Positions 52,641 to 61,175 of a stretch of DNA of 64,000 nucleotides are shown here, piece by piece. Below the pieces are notes generated by a model. That model had not been told where the DNA came from, ran no database searches, and saw nothing but the letters and a program-made list of their open reading frames with translations. The stretch spans positions 154,601 to 218,600 of the forward strand of contig NZ_BMPU01000004.1 in assembly GCF_014647755.1 (NCBI RefSeq). The letters are read 5' to 3'. Both the position numbers and the translations under genes were made by a program. This DNA is from Porphyromonas pasteri. Lineage in GTDB: Bacteria > Bacteroidota > Bacteroidia > Bacteroidales > Porphyromonadaceae. The first letter of the stretch is position 1; each line of letters starts with the position of its first letter.

Positions 52641-53276
52641 ATGATAAGAAACATCGTATTGGACCTCGGCGGCGTACTCTTCCGACTGGATCGCGAAGAG
52701 GCCCTACGCCGCTTCTCTGCCCTCGGGGTACCTGACGTCGAGAAGATGCTGGATCCCTACCTTCAGAGTGGTTACTTCCTCCAGGTCGAGGACGGGCGTA
52801 TGACGGAGCCCGAGTTCCGTGCAGCGCTCAGCTCGCTGGCGGGGCGTACACTCACCTACGACGACATCGCTCACGCTTACTTCGGCTTCCTCAGCGAAGT
52901 GGACGCCTATAAGTTCGACTTCATCGAGGAGGAGCTCGGGGACTACCGCATCTTCATCCTCTCCAATACCAATCCCTACGTCATGGACTTCTGCGAGTCG
53001 GACCGCTTCCTCCCCAGTGGCCGCACGCTCTCGTCCTTCTGCGAGAAGAAGTTCGCCTCCTGCGAGATGGGTATGGTCAAGCCCGACCGCCGTATCTTCG
53101 AGACGATGCTCCGCGAGGGGAATATGCGCCCCGAGGAGACGCTCTTCCTCGACGACGGTCCTGCGAACGTAGCCATGGCGCGTGAGTTCGGCATACACAC
53201 CTACCAGCCCCTCAATGGCGAGGACTGGCGGGAGCCCGTACGCCAGCTCCTTAGCCAGCTCAACCAGCACGGATAA
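52641..53276 (+). CDS. HAD-superfamily hydrolase (subfamily IA, YihX-like)
   Basis: 211 residues. Motif I is VLDLGGVLF with nucleophile Asp8, motif II ILSNTNPYV near 110, and motif III/IV near KPDRRIFE and LFLDDGPANVAMA (about 150-175). The small helical cap between motifs I and II fits HAD-IA phosphatases acting on sugar phosphates or nucleotides. Seven bases separate it from porX, so it is probably co-transcribed. The substrate is unknown. Confidence 0.9.
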   Translation: MIRNIVLDLGGVLFRLDREEALRRFSALGVPDVEKMLDPYLQSGYFLQVEDGRMTEPEFRAALSSLAGRTLTYDDIAHAYFGFLSEVDAYKFDFIEEELGDYRIFILSNTNPYVMDFCESDRFLPSGRTLSSFCEKKFASCEMGMVKPDRRIFETMLREGNMRPEETLFLDDGPANVAMAREFGIHTYQPLNGEDWREPVRQLLSQLNQHG

Positions 53277-53283
53277 GTTTGGC

Positions 53284-53291
53284 TATCTTTG
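53284..53291 (+). promoter_or_regulatory. Promoter -7 box TATCTTTG
   Basis: Consensus match eight bases after the HAD gene stop and 52 bases before gpmA. Confidence 0.6.
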
Positions 53292-53342
53292 CAGTCGATA
53301 AACGAGCACATTACTAATTCATTTATAGACCATCAACGAATC

Positions 53343-54089
53343 ATGAAGAGAATTGTACTGATCCGTCACGGCGAAAGCGTGTGGAACAAGGAGAACCGCT
53401 TCACTGGCTGGACCAACGTAGACCTCTCCGAGAAGGGTGTCGAAGAAGCTAAGAAGGCAGGGGCCATCCTCAAGGAAAACGGCTTCCACTTCACGCAGGC
53501 TTATACCTCCTACCTCAAGCGCGCTATCAAGACCCTCAACCAGATCCTCGACGTCATGGACCTCGACTGGATCCCCGTAGAGAAGAGCTGGCGCCTCAAC
53601 GAGAAGCACTACGGTATGCTTCAGGGCCTCAACAAGGCTGAGACGGCTGAGAAGTACGGCGACGAGCAGGTGAAGATCTGGCGCCGCAGCTACGACGTGC
53701 CTCCCACGCCTCTGGCTGCTACCGACGAGCGCGCACCTCAGGCTGACCCCCGCTACTCGGGTGTCGTACCTGCTTACCTGCCCCTGACCGAAGCGCTCTG
53801 CCACACGGTCGCTCGTACGCTCCCCTACTGGGAAGACAAGATCTTCCCCTCGCTCATGCAGCACGATGACGTCCTCGTAGCAGCTCACGGTAACAGCCTG
53901 CGCGGTATCATCAAGGTCCTCAAGGGCATCTCTGACGAAGACATCGTCGAGCTGAACCTCCCCACGGCCGTTCCTTACGTCTTCGAGTTCGACGATGAGC
54001 TCCGTCTCGTCAAGGACTACTTCCTCGGTGACCCCGAAGAGATCAAGAAGCTTATGGAGGCTGTAGCCAACCAGGGTAAGAAGGCTTAA
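53343..54089 (+). CDS. gpmA: 2,3-bisphosphoglycerate-dependent phosphoglycerate mutase
   Basis: 248 residues. Catalytic His9 in [18 protein letters not shown] and the second histidine in [11 protein letters not shown] near 180. It interconverts 3- and 2-phosphoglycerate in glycolysis/gluconeogenesis. The ATG at 53343 is used; an earlier in-frame ATG at 53289 would overlap the promoter box. Own promoter and a strong palindromic terminator. Confidence 0.96.
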   Translation: MKRIVLIRHGESVWNKENRFTGWTNVDLSEKGVEEAKKAGAILKENGFHFTQAYTSYLKRAIKTLNQILDVMDLDWIPVEKSWRLNEKHYGMLQGLNKAETAEKYGDEQVKIWRRSYDVPPTPLAATDERAPQADPRYSGVVPAYLPLTEALCHTVARTLPYWEDKIFPSLMQHDDVLVAAHGNSLRGIIKVLKGISDEDIVELNLPTAVPYVFEFDDELRLVKDYFLGDPEEIKKLMEAVANQGKKA

Positions 54090-54119
54090 GCCTACGACTC
54101 CCCACTACTTGTTAGATAA

Positions 54120-54155
54120 AAGCGCCCCAGATAGCACGTGCTATCTGGGGCGCTT
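54120..54155. terminator. 36-bp perfect palindrome after gpmA
   Basis: Arms AAGCGCCCCAGATAGCAC and GTGCTATCTGGGGCGCTT with no loop bases. A single ACC-TATATATA-GGT dyad follows at once. Confidence 0.85.
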
Positions 54156-54208
54156 ACCTATATATAGGTATATTGCAGACTGTGAGCCATTAAGCCTACA
54201 TATTGAGC

Positions 54209-54216
54209 TACCTTTG
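54209..54216 (+). promoter_or_regulatory. Promoter -7 box TACCTTTG
   Basis: Consensus match about 62 bases before the lipoprotein at 54278. Confidence 0.6.
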
Positions 54217-54277
54217 CTCCTCGTAGGGAGGGACTTTTCCCTCCGTCATCGTATCACACATTAGTCCGTTCACAGAT

Positions 54278-54841
54278 ATGAATACCAAGAAGTGGGCTTC
54301 GGTCCTTCTCCTCGCTGGCCTCAGCCTCGGCCTCTCCTCCTGCGGTGGCAAGAGTAACGACGAGCCCAAGCCAACACCCAACCCCGTCGTCACCGGCACC
54401 GATGGCACCTACACCATCAGCAAGGTGACGGTCACTCCCGCAGAAGTCACCCTCGACGGCATCGGTAAGATCAACCTCGCCGAGTTCAACTTCGGCGAAG
54501 CCGTCCTCGGCACGGGCGAGTTCACTCAGGTCACGCTCAAGGGCAACAAGATTACCTTCACCGGCAAGGAAGGCACTCGCGAATACGAAGTACAGAATGG
54601 TGCTACTATCCACACCCCTAAGCACGGTGCTATGCCCTTCGCCCCCAAGGTAGGTAGCTTCTCCATCAAGGATGGCAAGCTCTCCGGTCAGCTGGATCTC
54701 TCTATGTACATTATGTACCTCAATAGCTACAAGACGCGCTACGGCAAGAGTCCCAGCGAAGAGATCACGAAGATCCTCACCGCACTCAACGAGGCTAAGA
54801 CGGAGTCGACGATTGCCTTCGAAGGCACCATCACGAAGTAG
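54278..54841 (+). CDS. Lipoprotein of unknown family
   Basis: 187 residues. Lipobox LSSC with Cys22, then a linker with Asp, Glu, Lys and Pro (GGKSNDEPKPTPNP). The mature part has a first half of short beta strands (GTYTISKVTVTPAEV, FTQVTLKGNKITFTGKEG) and a helical end (EEITKILTALNEAKTES). I do not recognise the domain; it is not a copy of the 12-15 kb lipoproteins, although both have the short strand-GTYTY/GTYTI pattern. Single gene with promoter and terminator. Probably outer-membrane-anchored. Confidence 0.8.
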   Translation: MNTKKWASVLLLAGLSLGLSSCGGKSNDEPKPTPNPVVTGTDGTYTISKVTVTPAEVTLDGIGKINLAEFNFGEAVLGTGEFTQVTLKGNKITFTGKEGTREYEVQNGATIHTPKHGAMPFAPKVGSFSIKDGKLSGQLDLSMYIMYLNSYKTRYGKSPSEEITKILTALNEAKTESTIAFEGTITK

Positions 54842-54864
54842 CCTACCCCATACTCTACCCTTGG

Positions 54865-54904
54865 CTAAGGTCAGGAGGCTGCACACTGCGCCTCCTGGCC
54901 TTAG
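54865..54904 (+). terminator. Terminator after lipoprotein
   Basis: 14-bp stem CTAAGGTCAGGAGG with CCTCCTGGCCTTAG, one wobble pair. Confidence 0.75.
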
Positions 54905-54976
54905 TGCGTTATGCAAGGGATCACATTCTCTTCAAGACGAGGACAAAACGCCCTCTCCTACAAGAGGGTGATATGA

Positions 54977-55076
54977 ACCTATATTGGTCAGCGGGCGAAC
55001 CTATATTGGTCGACGCGTGGACCTATATTGGTCCGTGAGCAAACCTATATAGATCGTCACAGCGACCACTATAGGT
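54977..55076. repeat. 22-bp-pitch array, ACCTATATTGGT type, five units
   Basis: Cores at 54977, 54999 and 55021 (ACCTATATTGGT), 55043 (ACCTATATAGAT) and 55065 (ACCACTATAGGT), pitch exactly 22 bp. It lies in the 625-bp gap before the CDF gene. Confidence 0.9.
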
Positions 55077-55205
55077 TGCTTTTCCATCCTCTACAAGATG
55101 CTTCAGCATCCCTTACACCGACGCACTTCCTCCCCGCACATCTTAGGTGAATAATCCCCCTCAAGGTGTACGATCTCCACCACACGCAGCACCTTTCCCA
55201 CAGCC

Positions 55206-55326
55206 TTATCCCCAGCGTTATCCCCGAAGAATACCCATAGCACCGCCGCATTGGCATCGGCGCGTTCGCACCAAGAGCAGTGCAGCCTCCTCCCCGTCTA
55301 CCGACTTATCCCCAGGCTTATCCCCG
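55206..55326 (+). repeat. Two pairs of TTATCCCC boxes, 100 bp apart
   Basis: TTATCCCCA (55206) and TTATCCCCG (55218) recur as TTATCCCCA (55306) and TTATCCCCG (55318); the flanks match partly too. The boxes are one or two bases off the DnaA box TTATCCACA. Whether DnaA binds is unknown; no dnaA or replication gene is adjacent. Confidence 0.5.
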
Positions 55327-55412
55327 AGGAATGTGGACGAGGAAGAGGATAGCGCCAGCGTGGAAGTGCGTCCTCTATGGGGCGTACACAGGGGAAAGAG
55401 GGGGAATAGTTG

Positions 55413-55420
55413 TACTTTTG
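55413..55420 (+). promoter_or_regulatory. Promoter -7 box TACTTTTG
   Basis: Consensus match 46 bases before the CDF exporter. Confidence 0.55.
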
Positions 55421-55466
55421 TGTCAAGAAGGAAGCTACTTCAATTAACGTATCGTAAACAACTCCT

Positions 55467-56498
55467 ATGAAGCCCCACGAGCACGAGCATGAGCACGGAG
55501 ACGTGTGTGCTCACGAACATAATCACGACCACGACCACTGCGGTCATCATCACGACCACGGTCATTCCCATAGCCACAGCCACGGACACAGTCACAGCCA
55601 GGGGCATCACCACCATCACCACCACCATCATGCGGAGGGGAATATCCTCATTGCCTTCCTGCTGAATCTCTTTTTCTCCATCATCGAGCTCTTCGGGGGG
55701 CTCTACACGGGTAGTGTAGCGATCCTCTCCGACTCGCTCCACGACCTCGGGGACTCCTGCTCGCTCGGTGTGGCGTGGTACCTCGAGCGCCTCTCGAAGA
55801 AGGGCCGCGATAGCCACTTCAGCTACGGCTACAAGCGCTTCTCACTCCTCGGCTCGCTTCTCATATCCACCATCCTCTTAGTGGGCTCGGTCTTCGTCAT
55901 CAAGGAGTCCATCGAGCGCCTGATCATGCCGACCGATCCACCTCGCGCGGGTGCTATGCTCGTCCTCGCGGTCTTCGGTCTCCTGATCAATGGCTTCGCA
56001 GCCTGGAGAATGAGTGGCGGCACATCGCTCAACGAGCGCTCCATGCGCCTGCACCTGATGGAGGACGTCCTCGGATGGGTAGCGGTACTCGTGGTGAGTA
56101 TCGTGATGTACTTCTTCCCCTCCTTCAAGATCCTCGACCCCCTGCTCTCCCTCGGCATCACCGCTTGGATCCTCTACAATGTCTACTTTGCCCTGCGCGA
56201 CAACTTCCTCATCCTCCTACAGGGGGTGCCCGAAGGCGTAGACCAAGAGGCCTTCTCAGATGAAGTCCGTGCCCTACCTGGGGTGCTCGACCTGCACGAC
56301 CTACATATCTGGACGCTCAATGGCGAGCAGCATATCGCCTCCCTGCACATCGTCTACGACTGTGCAGACGCCACGAGCCCAGAGGCTCTCGCAGCCCTCA
56401 AGGAGTCAGTGCGCCAGGTCGCTCGCCGCTACCAGCTCGACCATCTGACTATCGAGCTTGACCCACGGGGATGCAGCTGCGGTATGGAGCAGTGCTAA
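55467..56498 (+). CDS. Cation diffusion facilitator (zinc-type) exporter with His-rich N-terminus
   Basis: 343 residues. Residues 1-55 hold some 25 histidines plus Asp and Glu, a metal-collecting tail. Six membrane helices follow (about 58-250), with the transport site in LSDSLHDLGD (helix 2) and HLMEDVLGW (helix 5), both of the H-x3-D type that favours zinc. The C-terminal cytoplasmic ferredoxin-like domain ends with CSCGMEQC, three cysteines that may also bind metal. It would export Zn(II) or related ions. It stands 45 bases before the porin, possibly one operon. Confidence 0.94.
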   Translation: MKPHEHEHEHGDVCAHEHNHDHDHCGHHHDHGHSHSHSHGHSHSQGHHHHHHHHHAEGNILIAFLLNLFFSIIELFGGLYTGSVAILSDSLHDLGDSCSLGVAWYLERLSKKGRDSHFSYGYKRFSLLGSLLISTILLVGSVFVIKESIERLIMPTDPPRAGAMLVLAVFGLLINGFAAWRMSGGTSLNERSMRLHLMEDVLGWVAVLVVSIVMYFFPSFKILDPLLSLGITAWILYNVYFALRDNFLILLQGVPEGVDQEAFSDEVRALPGVLDLHDLHIWTLNGEQHIASLHIVYDCADATSPEALAALKESVRQVARRYQLDHLTIELDPRGCSCGMEQC

Positions 56499-56542
56499 TC
56501 CCCCCTCATCGTCCGTATATTTCCCCAGCCTCATTCTACTTA

Positions 56543-58618
56543 ATGAAGATAAGAAGCCTCCTGCTCCTTGGCCTCCTCGGCCTCAGCTCCGCCACGCTAT
56601 TTGCCCAAGAGCCCGTGCGCCCCTACGACCCCTATCAGGTACGTGAGGTCGTCGAGGTTCCAGATGAAATCAAGATGGTCCGTGGCGACAAGCTCAAGGC
56701 CTATAAGATCACACCCGATGTGGCGCGTGCCGTACGCGTCGAGATGCCCGACACGCTGACGCACTACACCTTCGAGTACATCTCACCGGAGTTCCGCTCC
56801 CTCGGGGTCTCCTATCTGGGGAATACGAATAGCCAGTGGCAGGCGAAGCTCTTCTTCGATCGCCCCCGCCGTGTCAGCGACTTCTTCTATGCCGACGGCT
56901 ACTACCGCATGCTCTACACGCCCGATGCGGTACGCTACTACGACACGAAGACGCCCTTCACCTACGTGCGCTATCACAAGAACTTCAAGAGCAACGAGAG
57001 TGAGGACGTCATCACGGCTGACTTCGGGGCGAACCTCGGCAAGGAGCTGAACGTCGGGGCGAGCTTCGACTACACCTATGCCAGTGGCTTCTACACGCAG
57101 GGGCGTAGCAAGGATGCTCGCTACCGCGTCTTCACCTCCTATCGTGGCGACCGCTACGAGCTCTTCGGCTACATCGCCAACGACTACTACAAGCAGGAGG
57201 AGAATGGTGGGATCACCAATGCCGACTACATCTACAATCCCGAGCGCTACACGAATAGCCGCACCAAGATCAGTTCGCGCGACGTCCCCGTACTCATCAG
57301 TACGGGTGCGCTGACGAACCGCATCCGCTCTGGTCACGCCTACCTCGCACAGTCCTACCGCCTCGGCTCCTACCGTACCGTCAAGCGCAAGCAGCCCCTA
57401 CCCATAGAGGGTCAAGAAGGCTCCGAAGCCCTCCAGAGCCTCGACTCCACGTACTTCGTCCCCGTGGGCGGTATCTCGCTGACGACCTACTACAACAAGC
57501 AGAGCCGTCGCTTCTTCTCCCACACCGAGAGCGACCAGTGGGGCACGGTCTTCGGCACGCCTACCGTGACCCATACCCGCACCAATGCCGACGGCACCAC
57601 GACGACCTATACCCTCCCCAACGACACCGCACAGCTCGTCACCCTGCAGAATACCGTCGCCCTCTCGCTGATGGAGGGCTTCCGCCCCTGGGTAAAGTTC
57701 GGCCTCTCAGCCTACCTCCGTCAGGAGAACCGCTGGGCATCGCTCCCCGACCTCGCCACAGAGCGCTACACCCGCACGGCACTTAGCTCGACCTTCATCG
57801 GTGGGCTCATCGAGCGTCGCGAAGGCACAGGGCTGAACTTCTCCGCCCGTGGAGAGCTGGGTGTCCTCGGCTCGGACCTTGGCGCCTTCAAGCTCGAGGG
57901 GGATATCCGCACCGCCTTCAGCCTCTTCCAGAAGCGCTTTGCCCTCGAGGCCGATGCCTATGTCGACAATGCACGCCCCTCTTACTTCGCTGCACATCAC
58001 CACGGCACCTACGGCTGGTGGGACAAGTCGCTGAGCTTCACCCGCCGTGCTGAGCTCGGTGGTCGCGTGCACCTCTCCTCCTGGGGGACGAGCTTCGAGG
58101 CACGTACGGCAAGCCTGCAGAACTACATCTACTTCGACAGCAAGGGCGAGACGCAGCAGCACTCCGACCTCATCCAGGTCCTCGCTCTGCGTGCTCGACA
58201 GGCAGGCTCCTTCGGCCCGATCAACTGGGGTCTCGAGGCCGCCTACCAGCAGTCCTCTGCCCCCTCTGTACTCCCCTTACCTTCGCTCACGGGAGCCGCT
58301 GATGTGTATCTGCGCTTCCTCTTGGCGAAGGTCCTACGCGTCGACCTCGGCGTCAAGGGCTATTGGCACTCCGCCTATCACGCGCCCTACTATATGCCCA
58401 CCGACCAGCAGTTCACCCTCCAGACGGAAGGCAATGTCGGCGGACAGGCACCACTGCTCATCGCCTATGCGAACTTCCGCCTGAAGCGCGCACGCTTCTT
58501 CCTCCAGATGTACAATGTGGGTGAGGCCTTCATGACCAACGAGCGCCTCTCGATGTACAAATACCCCTACAACCCGATGCACCTCTCCGCAGGTGTCGTC
58601 GTCGACCTCAACAACTAA
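56543..58618 (+). CDS. Outer-membrane beta-barrel protein (Porin_10-like putative porin)
   Basis: 691 residues. The ATG at 56543 opens a signal peptide (MKIRSLLLLGLLGLSSATLFA). The mature protein alternates amphipathic strands with many Tyr, Arg and Gly (for example VGASFDYTYASGFYTQGRSK, RYELFGYIANDYYKQEE) and ends in a strand with AGVVVDLNN, a plausible barrel terminus. The whole resembles the Bacteroidota putative-porin family Porin_10. No SusD partner is adjacent, so it is not a SusC-type transporter. Substrate unknown. Confidence 0.85.
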   Translation: MKIRSLLLLGLLGLSSATLFAQEPVRPYDPYQVREVVEVPDEIKMVRGDKLKAYKITPDVARAVRVEMPDTLTHYTFEYISPEFRSLGVSYLGNTNSQWQAKLFFDRPRRVSDFFYADGYYRMLYTPDAVRYYDTKTPFTYVRYHKNFKSNESEDVITADFGANLGKELNVGASFDYTYASGFYTQGRSKDARYRVFTSYRGDRYELFGYIANDYYKQEENGGITNADYIYNPERYTNSRTKISSRDVPVLISTGALTNRIRSGHAYLAQSYRLGSYRTVKRKQPLPIEGQEGSEALQSLDSTYFVPVGGISLTTYYNKQSRRFFSHTESDQWGTVFGTPTVTHTRTNADGTTTTYTLPNDTAQLVTLQNTVALSLMEGFRPWVKFGLSAYLRQENRWASLPDLATERYTRTALSSTFIGGLIERREGTGLNFSARGELGVLGSDLGAFKLEGDIRTAFSLFQKRFALEADAYVDNARPSYFAAHHHGTYGWWDKSLSFTRRAELGGRVHLSSWGTSFEARTASLQNYIYFDSKGETQQHSDLIQVLALRARQAGSFGPINWGLEAAYQQSSAPSVLPLPSLTGAADVYLRFLLAKVLRVDLGVKGYWHSAYHAPYYMPTDQQFTLQTEGNVGGQAPLLIAYANFRLKRARFFLQMYNVGEAFMTNERLSMYKYPYNPMHLSAGVVVDLNN

Positions 58619-58627
58619 CCCTCCCCT

Positions 58628-59422
58628 ATGGCTAAGCTCCGCACGAATACCCGCCTCTGGGTATATGCCTTCCTACTCCTCCTGGCCATCGCTATGCTCC
58701 TCTACCTGCGCCGTCAGGTCAAGACAAGCCAAGAGGCCGCCTCGCTCCCATTCATCGAGCGCGACTACCCCGAGATACGCAAGGAGGGCACACTTCGCCT
58801 CCTCGCAGGCTACGGCAGTGGTGGAGAAGTGCAGGGCGGACAGCTCTCGGGCGCTATCTACGAGCTCGCCAAGCAGCTGGAGAAGAAGAGCGGGCTACGT
58901 GTCGAGGTCATCTTGGAGAACCGCTGGGACGAAGCCCTTCGCCACCTCAGCACCGGCACAGCAGACCTCGTTGCCCACCCCATCACGCATACCTCGGCAG
59001 TAGATACCACCCGCTATATGCTCTTCGCGGAGAAGACCTCTGGACCTATCTACCTCGTGCAGCGCCGTGCAGACAGCGCACACCACATCCGCCGTCAGGT
59101 AGAGCTCGCTGGGCACTCCATCACCCTGCCGAAAGCCTCTCCCCTCTCGCTCTTCATCGAGCATCTCGGCGAAGAGATCGGCGACAGCCTAAGCATCCAG
59201 GTCGACACACTCTACGCTGCCGAGCAGCTCGCTATGCAGGTCGCCTCGGGGAAGATCAACTATACCGCCTGCACCTCTGAGGAAGCGGAGCGCTTTGCAC
59301 GTCTCTTCCCTACACTGGACTGCAGTCTCCCGCTGAGCTACTCCGTACGCACAGCTTGGCTTATGCGCCGCAATTCGCCTGCACTTCGCGATAGCCTCAT
59401 CGCTTGGGGCGTCGGACGATAG
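58628..59422 (+). CDS. Solute-binding-like protein (SBP_bac_3/MltF-N type), copy 1
   Basis: 264 residues. An N-terminal membrane anchor (LWVYAFLLLLAIAMLLYLRR, about 11-30) precedes a periplasmic-binding-protein fold: EGTLRLLAGYGSG at the start, LSTGTADLVAHPITHT in the hinge, LYLVQRRADSAHHI, and VASGKINYTACTSEEAERFARLFP. It resembles the N-terminal sensor domain of the lytic transglycosylase MltF without the catalytic half. It is followed 78 bases later by a paralogue and starts nine bases after the porin. The ligand and role are unknown. Confidence 0.82.
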   Translation: MAKLRTNTRLWVYAFLLLLAIAMLLYLRRQVKTSQEAASLPFIERDYPEIRKEGTLRLLAGYGSGGEVQGGQLSGAIYELAKQLEKKSGLRVEVILENRWDEALRHLSTGTADLVAHPITHTSAVDTTRYMLFAEKTSGPIYLVQRRADSAHHIRRQVELAGHSITLPKASPLSLFIEHLGEEIGDSLSIQVDTLYAAEQLAMQVASGKINYTACTSEEAERFARLFPTLDCSLPLSYSVRTAWLMRRNSPALRDSLIAWGVGR

Positions 59423-59500
59423 ACCTTATACCTGCGGTCTACACGCCATAAGCATAGCGTCCACTGGGCATTATCCCCGATACGATGACGAAGCTCCGAT

Positions 59501-60313
59501 ATGAGCAAGAAGTTTTTTCCTAAGACCCTTTCCGATTGGCTCTTCCTGATCTTTGTCCTCGTCCTCGGCGCCGAGTGCCACTCCTACTCTCGCCATAGGC
59601 GGGCGGAGCGGCGCAGAGCAAGGGATATGAGAAGTGTCGAGCGTGACTACCCCGTGATACGCCAGGAGGGGACACTCCGCCTCATCGCTGGCAACGACTT
59701 TCTCAGTGATGATCAAAGCGAGATCTATGACGCTGCTATCCAAGAGCTCGCAAGAGATCTAAGGCAAAAGAGCGGGCTACGTGTCGAGATCGTCCCCCCA
59801 GATTCTATAGATTTGCAGTTCAAGCCACTCGGACAACTGTCGACTGGAAAGGTAGATCTCTTCGTCTACTCCAGCATCTACGATGCAGCGATAGATAACC
59901 GGGAGTACCGACACTTCGCCGAGAAGCGGGCAGCATCCCTCTACCTCGTCCAGCGCCATGCTGACAGCACACGCTACATCAGCCAGCTCTCTGCGCTCGC
60001 GGGCCACTCACTGACCCTACCCAAGGGCACTCCCACCACCTACATCCAGAAGTATTTCGTCAAGCAGACAGGCGACAGCCTGCGTATCCAGCTCGACACG
60101 CTTCACAGCGTCGAAGAGCTGGCGAAGTTGGTCGCCTCAGGGAAGATCCGCTATACCGTCTGCACCTCCCGTGAGGCGGAGCGCTTCACACGCCTCTACC
60201 CTGCACTCGACTGCAAGCTCCCGCTCACCGACTCTGTGCGCACGCTCTGGGTCACGCGCCGCAATGCCCCCGCCCTATGCGATAGCCTCGCGGCTTGGGG
60301 TGTCGGGCAGTAA
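59501..60313 (+). CDS. Solute-binding-like protein (SBP_bac_3/MltF-N type), copy 2
   Basis: 270 residues; tandem duplicate of the preceding gene. Membrane anchor near 10-27, then EGTLRLIAGNDFLS, LSTGKVDLFVYSSIYD, LYLVQRHADSTRYI and VASGKIRYTVCTSREAERFTRLYP in the same order. The ligand-binding half (about 70-140) has changed most, so the two may sense different molecules. No lytic transglycosylase domain is present. A 24-bp hairpin ends transcription. Confidence 0.82.
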   Translation: MSKKFFPKTLSDWLFLIFVLVLGAECHSYSRHRRAERRRARDMRSVERDYPVIRQEGTLRLIAGNDFLSDDQSEIYDAAIQELARDLRQKSGLRVEIVPPDSIDLQFKPLGQLSTGKVDLFVYSSIYDAAIDNREYRHFAEKRAASLYLVQRHADSTRYISQLSALAGHSLTLPKGTPTTYIQKYFVKQTGDSLRIQLDTLHSVEELAKLVASGKIRYTVCTSREAERFTRLYPALDCKLPLTDSVRTLWVTRRNAPALCDSLAAWGVGQ

Positions 60314-60332
60314 ATACCCCTTCCCCTTATAC

Positions 60333-60386
60333 ATAAATAGCGCAGGCTCCTCCGCCACTATGGGCGGAGGAGCCTGCGCTATTTAT
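60333..60386. terminator. 24-bp-stem bidirectional terminator
   Basis: Perfect arms (left arm begins ATAAATAGCGCAGGCTCC) with a 6-base loop between convergent genes; A-rich on one side and T-rich on the other, so it works in both directions. Confidence 0.9.
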
Positions 60387-60406
60387 TAGAGATGTACGGG
60401 AGGAGC

Positions 60407-61168
60407 TTAGTCCAGATACAGCTCTTCGGGATAGCCGACAGCCTCAAGATAGAGGGCGTGTCCTGGAGCTGACGAGCCAGCACGACCGCGATCCTTGGCT
60501 TCGACGACGGCAGCGAAGTCCTCGACAGACAGGCGTCCCTTACCGACTTGGAAGAGCGTCCCGACGACGGCACGCACCATATTGCGCAGGAAGCGGTCGG
60601 CCGTGATCGTGAAGATCCACTGACCAGGCTCCGCGCCTGGACGCCAGTAAGCCTCGGTGACACGGCAGTTATTCGTCTTGACGTCGGTATGGAGCTTGCT
60701 GAAGCTCGTGAAGTCCGTGAAGTGCAGGAGCTCGGCAGCAGCTACATTCATCCGCTCGAAGTCCAGCGGGAAGTGCAGGCGCAGCATGCGTGACTCTTGG
60801 AAGGGATCCTTGCGCAGCGTCACATAGTAGCGGTACGTGCGGGAGGTAGCGCTGAAGCGTGCATGTGCCTCGTCCGTCACGGGGCGGATGCTATGCAGAG
60901 CGATATCGTGAGGGAGGTAGCGGTCGGTGCGGAAGATCAGCTCACGTGCTGCCTCGAGGTCCATCGGCAGATCGACGTGAGCGACCATACCACGAGCATG
61001 GACGCCAGCATCTGTGCGCCCAGCACCGACGATAGCGATAGGCTCGGGAGAGCGCGAGACGAGCGTCAGCGCCTTCTCGATAGTCTCTTGGACGGTCGGA
61101 GCATCGGGCTGGGTCTGCCAGCCGCTGTAGTTCGTGCCGTCGTAGCTCAGAGAGATGAAGTAGCGCAT
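60407..61168 (-). CDS. truA: tRNA pseudouridine(38-40) synthase
   Basis: 253 residues. Catalytic Asp in GAGRTDAGVHARG near residue 52; start RYFISLSYDGTNYSGWQTQP is typical. It modifies U38-U40 in the anticodon arm of many tRNAs. It lies seven bases downstream of topA on the same strand, probably one operon. Confidence 0.96.
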   Translation of the reverse strand: MRYFISLSYDGTNYSGWQTQPDAPTVQETIEKALTLVSRSPEPIAIVGAGRTDAGVHARGMVAHVDLPMDLEAARELIFRTDRYLPHDIALHSIRPVTDEAHARFSATSRTYRYYVTLRKDPFQESRMLRLHFPLDFERMNVAAAELLHFTDFTSFSKLHTDVKTNNCRVTEAYWRPGAEPGQWIFTITADRFLRNMVRAVVGTLFQVGKGRLSVEDFAAVVEAKDRGRAGSSAPGHALYLEAVGYPEELYLD

Positions 61169-61175
61169 CTACAGC

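Noticed and set aside
55206..55326. Chromosomal origin of replication
   Set aside because: Boxes deviate from the DnaA consensus, only four are present, no AT-rich unwinding region or dnaA/dnaN gene is near; kept only as a weak finding.
55147..55470. A 107-codon open frame before the CDF gene
   Set aside because: It is translated from the duplicated TTATCCCC segment and the CDF promoter; the peptide is low-complexity.
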